DNA of 13,138 nt from CAZOMR01 sp964580655 (GCA_964580655.1 CAZOMR010000072.1:1-13138), one strand, 5' to 3'. Positions 6,567-13,138 are shown, counted from the stretch's first letter. The notes: generated by a model not told the origin, from the letters alone. Numbers and translations are program-made.

Positions 6567-6848
6567 ATGATAACCGCCATAATTTTGATCAATGCCAAAA
6601 GGGATAGCATTCCAGAGACCACGCAGGCGCTTGCTGAGCTGGAGGGGATTTCCGAGGTTTATTCAGTGGCCGGGCCGTATGACATCGCCGCGATCATCAG
6701 GGTGCGCCAAAATCAGGACCTTGCGGACCTTGTTACGCTGAAGGTGCGCAAGCTGGAGGGGATAGAGAAGACTACCACCTTGATAGCCTTTGAGGTCTTC
6801 TCCCGCTATGACCTCGAACGGATGTTCTCGCTTGGATTTGAAAAATAG
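6567..6848 (+). CDS. Stand-alone Lrp/AsnC effector-binding (RAM) domain protein
   Basis: A 93-residue protein made only of the RAM (regulation of amino acid metabolism) fold found at the C-terminus of Lrp/AsnC regulators. It begins I-T-A-I-I-L-I-N, continues with E-G-I-S-E-V-Y-S-V-A-G-P-Y-D-I-A (26-41), and ends with L-E-G-I-E-K-T-T-T-L-I-A-F-E-V-F. There is no helix-turn-helix, so it cannot bind DNA by itself. Stand-alone RAM proteins form ring-like oligomers that bind amino acids or similar small molecules; as the last cluster gene it may sense the substrate or product of the oxidoreductase. An ATG-like start at 6522 would overlap iorB and add a basic, non-conserved 15 residues; ATG 6567, 16 bases after iorB with AAGGG at 6551-6555, fits the domain better. 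Confidence 0.85.
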   Translation: MITAIILINAKRDSIPETTQALAELEGISEVYSVAGPYDIAAIIRVRQNQDLADLVTLKVRKLEGIEKTTTLIAFEVFSRYDLERMFSLGFEK

Positions 6849-7345
6849 CCAGCGGGCCGGAAAAGGTCAGGCAGAGCTCTTGCCTCATACTAATTATATG
6901 AAGACTGGGCATAAATCAGATTCCCTGAGCTATTGAAATCTAGTAATTTTTCAGGTTCAGCCGGCTTAAGAGTACCTGGCCGGACTTTAAGGCTTTAACC
7001 GGTTTCACCACGAGGGATCATGAAAAATCAACGACCAGGAACAAATGATTTATATTTTGCACATGGCGTCATTTTGTCAAGGCCGGCCTAAAGGCCGCCA
7101 CCGAAGGTGGTCGTAGAGCCTTGACAAAATGCCTGAGCCATGTGCTTTCAGTAATTATTCTGGTCGTTGATTTTTTATCATTCACTTGCCCAGGCCCCGG
7201 GCGCAGGCAGTGCTTGAAAAATCCTCCAGATCCGCTGGACCCGCGGATTATGCTTTGAAGCTTGGTGGGGTGCAATTATGACCACCCCTCAATTATATTA
7301 AAGTTTCGTGACATATCATCAGCTCGGTGGAAGGGGTCTTTGATT
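6849..7345. other. Non-coding gap between the ior cluster and yfcE-like gene
   Basis: A 497-base gap with no convincing gene. It holds the large palindrome described separately (7021-7177). A weak hairpin, AGGCA 6869-6873 with TGCCT 6881-6885, lacks a T run and is not a good intrinsic terminator. GGAAGGGG at 7329-7336 is the ribosome site of the next gene. No near-consensus promoter for that gene was found. Confidence 0.6.
7021..7177. repeat. Long near-palindrome with two tip hairpins (T-shaped or cruciform element)
   Basis: Three nested pairs of arms share one centre: 7023-7038 with 7160-7175 (16 bases, perfect, with pairing extending weakly outward), 7059-7067 with 7137-7145 (9 bases, perfect) and 7070-7083 with 7118-7131 (14 bases, perfect). 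Between the innermost arms lie two small hairpins, CGGCC/GGCCG (7084-7088/7093-7097, loop TAAA) and CCACC/GGTGG (7098-7102/7106-7110, loop GAA). The arms are interrupted by short unpaired loops, as in a folded RNA or an old repeat. It carries no gene. It could be a non-autonomous repeat (MITE or REP type), a structured RNA or a site for a single-strand DNA enzyme. No clear target duplication was seen. Confidence 0.8.
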
Positions 7346-7879
7346 ATGAAAATCGGGGTGATCTCTGATACTCATCTTTCGTGTTCTGGAATGCGGCGTC
7401 TTTCAAGTCGGCTCATCTCAGGTATAAGTGAATCCTTTCAAGATCTGGAGTCCATTTTAAGCCCTCATTTCCAGAGCGTGGATGCCGTGCTCCATGCCGG
7501 GGACATGGTGGACATTGAGGTGATCAGTGTATTGGAGAAATTCGGGCCGGTCTATGCCGTAGCTGGCAACATGGACACAAGCGAGGTTCGGGAGAGGTAT
7601 CCTGAGAAGCAGGTTGTGGAGCTTTCCGGGTTCAAGATCGGGATGATGCATGGCTGGGGCAAGCCGCATGGTCTTGTGGAAAAAATCCGGGCAAAATTCG
7701 ATAGAGTGGACTGCATCGTGTTCGGCCATACACATCGTTCGTTTAATGAGATAGTGGATGGTGTGCTCATGTTCAATCCTGGTAGCGCACTTGACAGGCA
7801 CTTTGCCCCTTCCCGCTCTATCGGAATACTTCATCTTGGAGAGAATATCAGGGGCGAGATCATCCAGCTTTCAGAATAG
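7346..7879 (+). CDS. YfcE/MJ0936-family metallophosphoesterase
   Basis: A 177-residue calcineurin-like phosphodiesterase with a complete two-metal site: D8 and H10 (S-D-T-H), D53 (H-A-G-D), N75 (G-N-M-D), H102 (M-H-G), H128 and H130 (G-H-T-H), followed by N-P-G-S. Length and motif order match the YfcE/MJ0936 group, which hydrolyses phosphodiesters and whose natural substrates are mostly unknown. The D at 53 and the G-N-x-D loop are intact, so it should be active. A longer frame begins at 7262, but the extra 28 residues are not part of the family, and ATG 7346 has GGAAGGGG (7329-7336) in front. It is the first gene of a compact run with the sirtuin and the C11 peptidase; no shared function is obvious. 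Confidence 0.9.
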   Translation: MKIGVISDTHLSCSGMRRLSSRLISGISESFQDLESILSPHFQSVDAVLHAGDMVDIEVISVLEKFGPVYAVAGNMDTSEVRERYPEKQVVELSGFKIGMMHGWGKPHGLVEKIRAKFDRVDCIVFGHTHRSFNEIVDGVLMFNPGSALDRHFAPSRSIGILHLGENIRGEIIQLSE

Positions 7880-7903
7880 TGACAAGCTATTTTGCGTTCT
7901 CAG

Positions 7904-8740
7904 ATGCGCGACATTTCCGAGGCCGTCTTGCTTGCGGCGAGAAAGCTTCTTGAGAATCAGCCTTCCGCGGCCTTTAGCGGGGCTGGCATGTCCGCGGAAA
8001 GCGGCATTCCAACCTTTCGCGGGGATGACGGCATCTGGAAGGAATACTCGCCGCCTCTGTATGGCAATCTCCCTGGCCTGGCGCTAGCATTTGCTTTCCG
8101 GCCCAGGAAGCTCTCACGCTTTTTTCTTGGCGTGCTTGATACCTTTCTCCATGCCGAGCCCAATCCCGGACACGAGGCCCTTGGCGAGCTTTCGCACAGA
8201 GGTCTTCTCGGACCCGTTATCACACAGAACATTGATAGTCTTCACCAGCGCGGAGGCAGTCCGGAGGTTATTGAGGTTCACGGAAGCTTGACCCGCTGGC
8301 GCTGTCTGAGATGCACTACGAGGATAACCCTGGGCAGAGAGGAATTCCTGGAGCTGAGCGACATCCTTTCCAGGCCGGAAACCAAGAGAATGGCTCTCAT
8401 TCGCCTCGGGCAGACCCGCCTGCCCCGGTGCCCCAGATGTAAGGGGCGTATGAGGCCGGATGTGGTATTTTTCGGGGAAGGCCTGCCCAGGGCTGAATAT
8501 AACCGGGCAGTGGACGCGGCTCAGCGCTGTAAGCTCATGCTGGTGCTGGGAACATCCGGCGTGGTCTATCCCGCGGCCTCAATCCCTTCCATAGCCAGAG
8601 AGTGCGGAGCATTTATCATAGAAATCAATCCGGAGGCCACCCCGATCACGCGTATCGCGGACATGTTCATCCCAGGCACTTGCGGGCAGGTGTTACCCAT
8701 GCTTGTAGATGCAGTGTCCAGCCTGGCGGGCAAGCCATGA
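7904..8740 (+). CDS. Sir2-family NAD-dependent protein deacylase (sirtuin)
   Basis: A 278-residue sirtuin, which removes acyl groups from lysine while consuming NAD+ and yields nicotinamide and O-acyl-ADP-ribose. Motifs appear in family order: G-A-G-M-S-A-E-S-G-I-P-T-F-R-G (26-40), T-Q-N-I-D (107-111), catalytic H126 in V-H-G, zinc ligands C134, C137, C176 and C179, V-F-F-G-E (188-192), G-T-S (216-218) and I-N-P-E (241-244). By eye, the Tyr/Arg pair that marks desuccinylating CobB/SIRT5 enzymes appears to be Phe/Val around 74-77, suggesting deacetylase rather than desuccinylase activity; this needs an alignment. The region between the two zinc pairs is longer than usual. The start is ATG 7904; an in-frame TTG at 7892 is possible, and neither has a clear ribosome site. 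Its stop overlaps the next start (ATGA). Confidence 0.92.
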   Translation: MRDISEAVLLAARKLLENQPSAAFSGAGMSAESGIPTFRGDDGIWKEYSPPLYGNLPGLALAFAFRPRKLSRFFLGVLDTFLHAEPNPGHEALGELSHRGLLGPVITQNIDSLHQRGGSPEVIEVHGSLTRWRCLRCTTRITLGREEFLELSDILSRPETKRMALIRLGQTRLPRCPRCKGRMRPDVVFFGEGLPRAEYNRAVDAAQRCKLMLVLGTSGVVYPAASIPSIARECGAFIIEINPEATPITRIADMFIPGTCGQVLPMLVDAVSSLAGKP

Positions 8741-10092
8741 AAAAGATCACTCTTTACATCTCAAGCCTGGTTCTCGTTATCTTCTGTGGATGCAGGTTTC
8801 ATCCTGAACTGGCCGAGCCTGCTATTCCACTTAACTCATCGGAGTCGGCTGAATCATCCTGGACAGTTATCCTTTACCTTGGCGTGGACAATATCCAGTT
8901 CGGGACATTCCCCACTGACCTGTGGGGCCTGACCGACAACCTGCTTGCAGGCGGTGCCGCGCTTAGCAGGCCGGATTTCCCCATCATCATGCTCTACGAT
9001 GGCACTGAAATCGGGGATACCCGCATCATCAACCTTGAGAGCCGGGCTGTTATTGATGATCGCGGCGAGGTGATTGACCCGGAATCATACGAGGTCAACT
9101 ACGGTGATCCTGAGACCATGTCCCGCTTTATCATCTGGGCCGCAAAAACCTACCCGGCGCGGCATTACCTGCTAGGGCTTTGCCACCATTACGGCTGGAA
9201 GGGCTATAACACGGACGAGTCCAGCCCCGGGCCTTTAAGGATGGACATCCTGACCATTCCGGAACACGCCGCGGCTATGGACAGGGTTCGCAAGGCCGGG
9301 GTTCAGATAGATGTTATCTGGTTCGAGGCCTGCTCCATTACAATGCTGGAGACACTTTACCAATACGGCCAGGATGCGGACTTTGTCGTGGGCAATGAGG
9401 ACACCATTGATTTCTTCGAGGAATTCACCCGGCCCTTCAGGGTGCTGGCCCGGATCAGAAAGGACCCGGAACTGAGCCCGCTGGAGCTCGCCCGGACCCT
9501 GGTCGAGAAAACACCGGCGCTTACGCCAAGCCTTTTTACGAACCAGCTTACCCCCTATACCTTTGCCTTGAATCCGGGGAGTCCGGGTGATCGTGCAGAG
9601 ATCGGCCGGCTTCTTGACATCTGGCTTCCCACCCAGTTCGCGTTTTCCGGTAAGGGGATAAATGAGGTTGCCCAAGCCGTGGATCGCCTGGCAGGTCTGC
9701 TTATCAGGCACATCATGGATGAGCGGCAGAATATTGATTCTGCCAGAAAGAGTGCCAAGGAATATTCGCTTTCACCGTGGTATGTTGACCTCTGGGACTT
9801 CGCCTCTCTCCTGGAGAAGCGCACTACTAACATCGAGATCAGGAATGCCTGCGCCGAGCTCAGGGACAAGATTGACCGATCAATGATAGCCGAGAAGAAA
9901 CTCTTTATTGACAGACACCATCACGGCATCCTTATTCAGTTCCCTCTTACCCGCGAGGAATACGAGTGCCAGGTCAAGAATGAATTTGACCAAAGCAACT
10001 CCTACGCAGACCTCAAATTTGCAAAGGATACACTCTGGGACGAGTTCATGGAAGAGTTGTTCGGAAGGGGGCACCTGAATCACTTTGACTGA
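8737..10092 (+). CDS. Clostripain-like (family C11) cysteine peptidase, probable lipoprotein
   Basis: A 451-residue secreted protein. It starts with a basic tip and hydrophobic stretch (M-K-K-I-T-L ... L-V-L-V-I-F) ending in C-G-C at 17-19, so C19 is a plausible lipid-modified cysteine, although the -3 residue is atypical. The mature part has the clan CD C11 features: W-T-V-I-L-Y-L (42-48), the His motif L-C-H-H-Y-G-W (148-154, H150 in the H-G-G-G-W position) and the Cys motif W-F-E-A-C (195-199, C199 the likely nucleophile). These are the catalytic dyad of clostripain-type peptidases, which cut after basic residues. The start overlaps the sirtuin stop by four bases, giving translational coupling. 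A longer frame opening at 8602 lies inside the sirtuin and would abolish the signal peptide, so ATG 8737 is chosen. The His motif is degenerate, so activity is not certain. Confidence 0.83.
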   Translation: MKKITLYISSLVLVIFCGCRFHPELAEPAIPLNSSESAESSWTVILYLGVDNIQFGTFPTDLWGLTDNLLAGGAALSRPDFPIIMLYDGTEIGDTRIINLESRAVIDDRGEVIDPESYEVNYGDPETMSRFIIWAAKTYPARHYLLGLCHHYGWKGYNTDESSPGPLRMDILTIPEHAAAMDRVRKAGVQIDVIWFEACSITMLETLYQYGQDADFVVGNEDTIDFFEEFTRPFRVLARIRKDPELSPLELARTLVEKTPALTPSLFTNQLTPYTFALNPGSPGDRAEIGRLLDIWLPTQFAFSGKGINEVAQAVDRLAGLLIRHIMDERQNIDSARKSAKEYSLSPWYVDLWDFASLLEKRTTNIEIRNACAELRDKIDRSMIAEKKLFIDRHHHGILIQFPLTREEYECQVKNEFDQSNSYADLKFAKDTLWDEFMEELFGRGHLNHFD

Positions 10093-10207
10093 GCATGGCA
10101 ACCTGGTCATTAACAAAAGAAGTGCTCTCGACACCTGTTTGAAATTCAATTCCGGATTGGACCCGGGGCTTGATTTTTTCACATGGCCTGGGGTATCTTG
10201 AGTAGTG

Positions 10208-11398
10208 ATGCCAGGAGCTAAAAAAGGCGAAGAACGGCTGGGCGACATCCTTATTCGCAAGGAATTGATCGGGAGGGCCGAGCTGGACCAGGCGGTTCAG
10301 TGCCAGGTATTGTTCGGGGGGCGGCTGGGGACCAATCTGCTTGAGCTTGGATACCTTTCCGAGGAAACCCTGACAGAGACTCTTGCCGAGAAGTACGGAG
10401 TGGATGTTGTTAAATTTGAAGACTTGCAGGAAATACCTTCCTGGGTTATCCGGCAGGTTCCGGCTGATGGGGTAGCCATCAAGCATCAACTGGTTCCGTA
10501 TCAGTTGTGGGAGAGAAGGCTCAAGGTGGCGATGATGGCCCCTGACATGACTGGTGCGATCGAGGATGTTGTCAAGGAGACAGGGATGACGGTTCAGCCG
10601 GGGGTGGCGCTGGAGGTGCACCTGCGTTGGGCACTTGAAAGATATTACGGGTATAAGAGGGAAGCTCGCTTTATTAACCTTGAGCGCAATCTGGCCCTGC
10701 GCAGAGAGGTGCAGAAATCACCCTTGATGCAAAAGCCTTCAGTCCGTCCCGGGGACAGCCTCTGGCAGAAAAGCGAATCAGTCCCTTCTTTCACTGCCCA
10801 GCCTCTTTTGCCTGACCCATTGGACATAACCTCAGTGGAGGGATCCCCGAGGTCATTGGAGGAATTCTGGGAAAGGGTAGGAAGGACATCTCATCCGAGA
10901 CACATGATTCCCCGGATCATCAGGGAGCTTAACCAGTGTACGAACCGGGAGGCTGTTGCGCAGATTCTACTTGATTACGCAGGCAGGCTTCTGCCGCGTG
11001 TGGCTCTTTTTTTCATCAAGTCAGGGATAGTCTTCGGCTGGGATGGAAGGGGCGAGCGCCTTGACCGGGCACAGGTCTCGGGGATAATGATCCCGCTTGA
11101 GCTTGAAAGCGTGTTCAAGACAGTCTACGATACCGGCGCACTTTACCTGGGGCCTCTTCCCGAGACCCTGATCAACCAGAGATTCCTCAAGGCCATGGGA
11201 GGTTTTATACCCGGTTCAAGTCTGCTGATGCCGGTGAGTGTGCTCGACCGGGTTGTTGCCATCTTCTACGGGGACATGGGTCCGGGTAGAGAGGTTACTT
11301 CACAGGTCTCCGAGCTTCAGCCCATTCTCACGGAGGTTGGCCACGCACTTTATCGCCTGATCAATGAAAGCAAATCAAGCAAGAAAAATCCAGGGTAA
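10208..11398 (+). CDS. MshEN (GspE N-terminal) domain protein with a GAF-like C-terminal half
   Basis: A 396-residue protein. Residues 8-150 or so form a MshEN domain as found at the N-terminus of type II secretion and pilus ATPases. Two R-L-G-x2-L half-motifs occur (E-R-L-G-D-I-L at about 9-15 and G-R-L-G-T-N-L at about 37-43), separated as in the bipartite c-di-GMP-binding motif. There is no ATPase domain: no Walker A is visible. A proline-rich linker (about 178-205) leads to a second half that looks like a GAF-type sensor fold (A-L-F-F-I-K-S-G, then G-S-S-L-L-M-P-V and V-A-I-F-Y-G-D); that assignment is tentative. Such orphan MshEN proteins are common in Desulfobacterota and are thought to be signalling adaptors. 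ATG 10208 is preferred to the overlapping GTG 10205. Its stop and the argJ start share one base. Confidence 0.78.
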   Translation: MPGAKKGEERLGDILIRKELIGRAELDQAVQCQVLFGGRLGTNLLELGYLSEETLTETLAEKYGVDVVKFEDLQEIPSWVIRQVPADGVAIKHQLVPYQLWERRLKVAMMAPDMTGAIEDVVKETGMTVQPGVALEVHLRWALERYYGYKREARFINLERNLALRREVQKSPLMQKPSVRPGDSLWQKSESVPSFTAQPLLPDPLDITSVEGSPRSLEEFWERVGRTSHPRHMIPRIIRELNQCTNREAVAQILLDYAGRLLPRVALFFIKSGIVFGWDGRGERLDRAQVSGIMIPLELESVFKTVYDTGALYLGPLPETLINQRFLKAMGGFIPGSSLLMPVSVLDRVVAIFYGDMGPGREVTSQVSELQPILTEVGHALYRLINESKSSKKNPG

Positions 11399-12627
11399 TG
11401 AAAGCTAGCAAAAATTCAGACTCAAAATTCACGGTGCCCGGCTTCAAGGCCGCGGCTGTGGCCGCAGGTATAAAGAAGAAGAACCGGCTCGACCTGGGGC
11501 TGATAGCGGCAAAAGAGCCTGCTGTGGCCGCTGGCGTTTTTACCACCAACCGGGTCCGGGCTCCGGCTGTGGTGCTCTGTCGGGAGAGACTTCGTCGCGG
11601 AAAGGCCCGGGCGGTTCTTGTCAATTCAGGCAATGCCAACACATGCGTTGGCCCGCGCGGAATTCGTGATGCGCGAATTCTCAGCGAATACCTGGGCCTT
11701 GCACTGGGCGTGCCGGAAAGCCAGGTTCTCATATCCCAGACAGGCGTTATCGGAGAGCCTCTTCCCCTGAGCCGGATAGAAGATGCCATACCGCAACTTG
11801 TCCGGGCGCTTCGTCCTGAAGGGTTCCTTGATTTCGCACACGCCATTATGACCACGGACACCCGGGCAAAGATTTCCATTCGTGAATGCAAGCTAGGCAA
11901 GAAGCGCGTGAAGATTCTCGGAATAGCCAAGGGGTCGGGCATGATCCAGCCGAGCATGGCCACCATGCTTTGTTACCTTCTCACCGATGCCTCTGTTTCT
12001 CCATCACTTCTGCGAGCACTCCTGAAGGCCGCGAGCGAGGAGACCTTCAATGCAATAACCGTTGACGGGGACATGAGCACCTCGGATACTGTGATCGCCA
12101 TGGCCTCCGGCGTGGCTGAGGCAGAGAGGCTCGCAGAGAAAAGCCGGAGGGCACGGGCCTTTGGGGAAGCGCTTACAGAGCTCTGTGCGGACCTGGCCCG
12201 CCAGATCGTGGCGGATGGAGAGGGTGCAACCAGGATTTTCAAAGTAGAGGTGCTCAAGGCCAGAAGTGCAAAAGATGCCGAGAAGGTGGCAAGGAGGATT
12301 GCCAACTCCCTTCTTGTCAAAACCGCGTTCCATGCAGGGGACGCGAATTGGGGGAGGGTTCTGGCCGCGGCTGGTTCAGCCGGGGTTGATATTGACCCTG
12401 AAAAGATTGACCTGGTCTTCGCCGCGGAAAAGGGCCGGCCAAAGGTAGAGGTTGCACGGAAAGGGGCCTTGAGTCGGTCTTACCGCGAGAGCATTGCCTC
12501 AAAAATCCTTGGGGGAAAAAGCTTCCAGGTCATCATCAGTCTAAACCAGGGAAAAGCCAAATTCTCCGTAACCTCTTGTGACCTCTCCGCAGAATATGTC
12601 CGTATCAATGCCGAATACCGAACCTGA
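11398..12627 (+). CDS. argJ: Bifunctional glutamate N-acetyltransferase / N-acetylglutamate synthase-type ArgJ
   Basis: A 409-residue ArgJ of the Ntn-hydrolase-like fold. It transfers acetyl from N-acetylornithine to glutamate in arginine biosynthesis; bifunctional members also use acetyl-CoA. Landmarks in order: G-F-K-A-A-A-V-A-A-G-I-K (15-26), V-N-S-G-N-A-N (75-81), Q-T-G-V-I-G (114-119), M-T-T-D-T (151-155), and the self-cleavage site G-M-I-Q-P-S-M-A-T-M-L (181-191), where the chain splits between A188 and T189 and T189 becomes the nucleophile. The C-terminus ends R-I-N-A-E-Y-R-T as in the family. Everything needed for activity is present. Mono- versus bifunctional use cannot be decided from sequence. 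ATG 11398 overlaps the preceding stop (TAATG) by one base. No other arg gene is in the window. Confidence 0.95.
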   Translation: MKASKNSDSKFTVPGFKAAAVAAGIKKKNRLDLGLIAAKEPAVAAGVFTTNRVRAPAVVLCRERLRRGKARAVLVNSGNANTCVGPRGIRDARILSEYLGLALGVPESQVLISQTGVIGEPLPLSRIEDAIPQLVRALRPEGFLDFAHAIMTTDTRAKISIRECKLGKKRVKILGIAKGSGMIQPSMATMLCYLLTDASVSPSLLRALLKAASEETFNAITVDGDMSTSDTVIAMASGVAEAERLAEKSRRARAFGEALTELCADLARQIVADGEGATRIFKVEVLKARSAKDAEKVARRIANSLLVKTAFHAGDANWGRVLAAAGSAGVDIDPEKIDLVFAAEKGRPKVEVARKGALSRSYRESIASKILGGKSFQVIISLNQGKAKFSVTSCDLSAEYVRINAEYRT

Positions 12628-12722
12628 TGATGCTTCTTGAACCGCAAATCCTACAGACCCGTAGGGTCCTACATATCCGGAGGAGACACAGAGAACGCAA
12701 AGAATAATTTAAAAGTATCCAG

Positions 12723-12780
12723 TATCCTGTAGCCAGGATTCGAGGCGGCGTGACCACGCCAAGGCGTGGTTGACAGGATT
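12723..12780. repeat. Hairpin-bearing repeat element
   Basis: ACCACGCC at 12753-12760 pairs perfectly with GGCGTGGT at 12763-12770 over a two-base loop. Outer words ATCCTGT (12724-12730) and ACAGGAT (12773-12779) are also complementary, and AGGATT-like words recur in the next 30 bases. The pattern resembles short dispersed hairpin repeats of Desulfobacterota intergenic DNA; copies elsewhere cannot be checked here. Confidence 0.5.
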
Positions 12781-12883
12781 TTATGATGATGGTAGGATTT
12801 ACTCAGAAAATCAAATTTACACACACCTCTGGGACGGTGCCAAAGAAAATTGAAGGGATTAATGTTTAATGTTCAGGGGAGAT

Positions 12884-12935
12884 GGGGGAGATGGGGTCAG
12901 AGCTTCAATGGGGGAGATGGGGTCAGAGCTTCAAT
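12884..12935. repeat. Perfect 26-base tandem duplication
   Basis: Two identical 26-base units lie head to tail at 12884-12909 and 12910-12935, each starting GGGGGAGATGGGGTCAGAG and ending CTTCAAT. A partial unit (GGGGAGAT) precedes at 12876-12883, and a looser G-rich TCAGAG word follows near 13055-13065. Confidence 0.9.
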
Positions 12936-12972
12936 GTTCAATGTTCATTTGAGAGATTCGGGATCAGGTCTT

Positions 12973-13004
12973 AGAATTGGGGTCAATAATAGAATTGGGG
13001 TCAA
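12973..13004. repeat. 14-base direct repeat
   Basis: AGAATTGGGGTCAA occurs at 12973-12986 and again at 12991-13004 with a TAAT spacer. It shares the GGGGTCA core with the neighbouring tandem units, so the whole stretch may derive from one repeat family. Confidence 0.85.
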
Positions 13005-13103
13005 CGCATTACTTAACACTTAAGGATTCTGCGTAGAGAAGCGGAATTACGAGGGAGAGGGGGTCAGAGAAGGAGAAGGGGGGCAGAGCTTTCTACTTCG
13101 CCA

Positions 13104-13129
13104 ACCGCCGCCGCTAAAGCTAAGGCGGT
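13104..13129. repeat. Small inverted repeat at the window edge
   Basis: ACCGCC at 13104-13109 is complementary to GGCGGT at 13124-13129, enclosing a loop that contains GCTAAAGC. It may be the end of a larger repeat that continues past the window. REP-like identity is a guess. Confidence 0.35.
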
Positions 13130-13138
13130 CAAGAGGCT

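Larger units (their letters stand above)
12628..13138. other. Repeat-rich non-coding tail of the window
   Basis: A 511-base stretch without a gene. It contains a small hairpin element (12723-12780), a 26-base perfect tandem duplication (12884-12935), a 14-base spaced direct repeat (12973-12986 and 12991-13004), and G-rich degenerate copies near 13051-13090. No intrinsic terminator for argJ was found: GACCC 12656-12660 and GGGTC 12664-12668 form a short hairpin but no T run follows. Purine-rich GGGGTCAGAG words of this kind often lie near REP-associated Y1 transposase genes, but no such gene is in view. Confidence 0.6.

Noticed and set aside
6869..6885. Intrinsic terminator after the RAM gene
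   Set aside because: The stem is only five base pairs and no T run follows.
7121..7157. Promoter from TTGACA inside the palindrome for the yfcE-like gene
   Set aside because: No -10 hexamer occurs at 16-18 bases; the nearest candidate, TAATTA, is 25 bases away.
7069..7275. Minus-strand open frame of 68 residues across the large palindrome
   Set aside because: It spans the hairpin arms and has no family resemblance; the palindrome explains the sequence better.
8602..8736. N-terminal extension of the C11 peptidase into the sirtuin gene
   Set aside because: The extra residues are the out-of-frame sirtuin code and would bury the signal peptide that begins at 8737.
12884..13004. CRISPR array
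   Set aside because: The repeats are directly adjacent or four bases apart, so there are no spacers, and no cas gene is present.

Overview
The window reads as a bacterial chromosome segment from an anaerobe, most likely a Desulfobacterota (deltaproteobacterial) or similarly anaerobic lineage. The evidence is a ferredoxin-dependent 2-oxoacid oxidoreductase, many CxxCxxCxxxC iron-sulfur motifs, a corrinoid/ferredoxin protein related to HgcA/HgcB, a CarD regulator and a MshEN (c-di-GMP-type) protein, all in moderately GC-rich DNA. The lineage is an inference; no rRNA or tRNA is present. Every recognisable gene lies on the + strand.

Layout: (1) 1-472 has no recognised gene but carries a near-consensus sigma70 promoter (233-261) and a leader of about 200 nt for a CarD-family regulator (473-955). 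(2) A second near-consensus promoter (1042-1070) precedes a compact six-gene cluster (about 1104-6848): an FrhB-like iron-sulfur flavoprotein, iorA, a small SAM methyltransferase, a membrane HgcAB-like fusion, iorB and a stand-alone Lrp/AsnC effector-binding (RAM) domain. (3) 6849-7345 is non-coding and contains a long near-palindrome with two extra hairpins at its tip (7021-7177). (4) 7346-10092 holds a YfcE-type phosphodiesterase, a sirtuin and a C11 (clostripain-like) peptidase lipoprotein, closely packed. (5) 10208-12627 holds a MshEN-domain protein whose stop overlaps the start of argJ by one base. (6) 12628-13138 is non-coding and rich in short repeats built on GGGGTCAGAG-like words.

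The most interesting part is region 2. The two subunits of indolepyruvate:ferredoxin oxidoreductase are separated by a methyltransferase and by a protein that joins an HgcA-like corrinoid domain, four membrane helices and an HgcB-like two-cluster ferredoxin. The corrinoid motif keeps N-V-W-C-A but departs from the mercury-methylation consensus after it, and the terminal cysteine pair of HgcB is missing, so this is probably not a mercury methylation system. My working model, which is inference, is that IorAB makes low-potential reduced ferredoxin, the ferredoxin tail passes electrons to keep cobalt in the Co(I) state, the SAM methyltransferase and corrinoid domain take part in a methyl transfer, the FrhB-like protein supplies another redox connection, and the RAM protein senses an amino acid or aryl acid.
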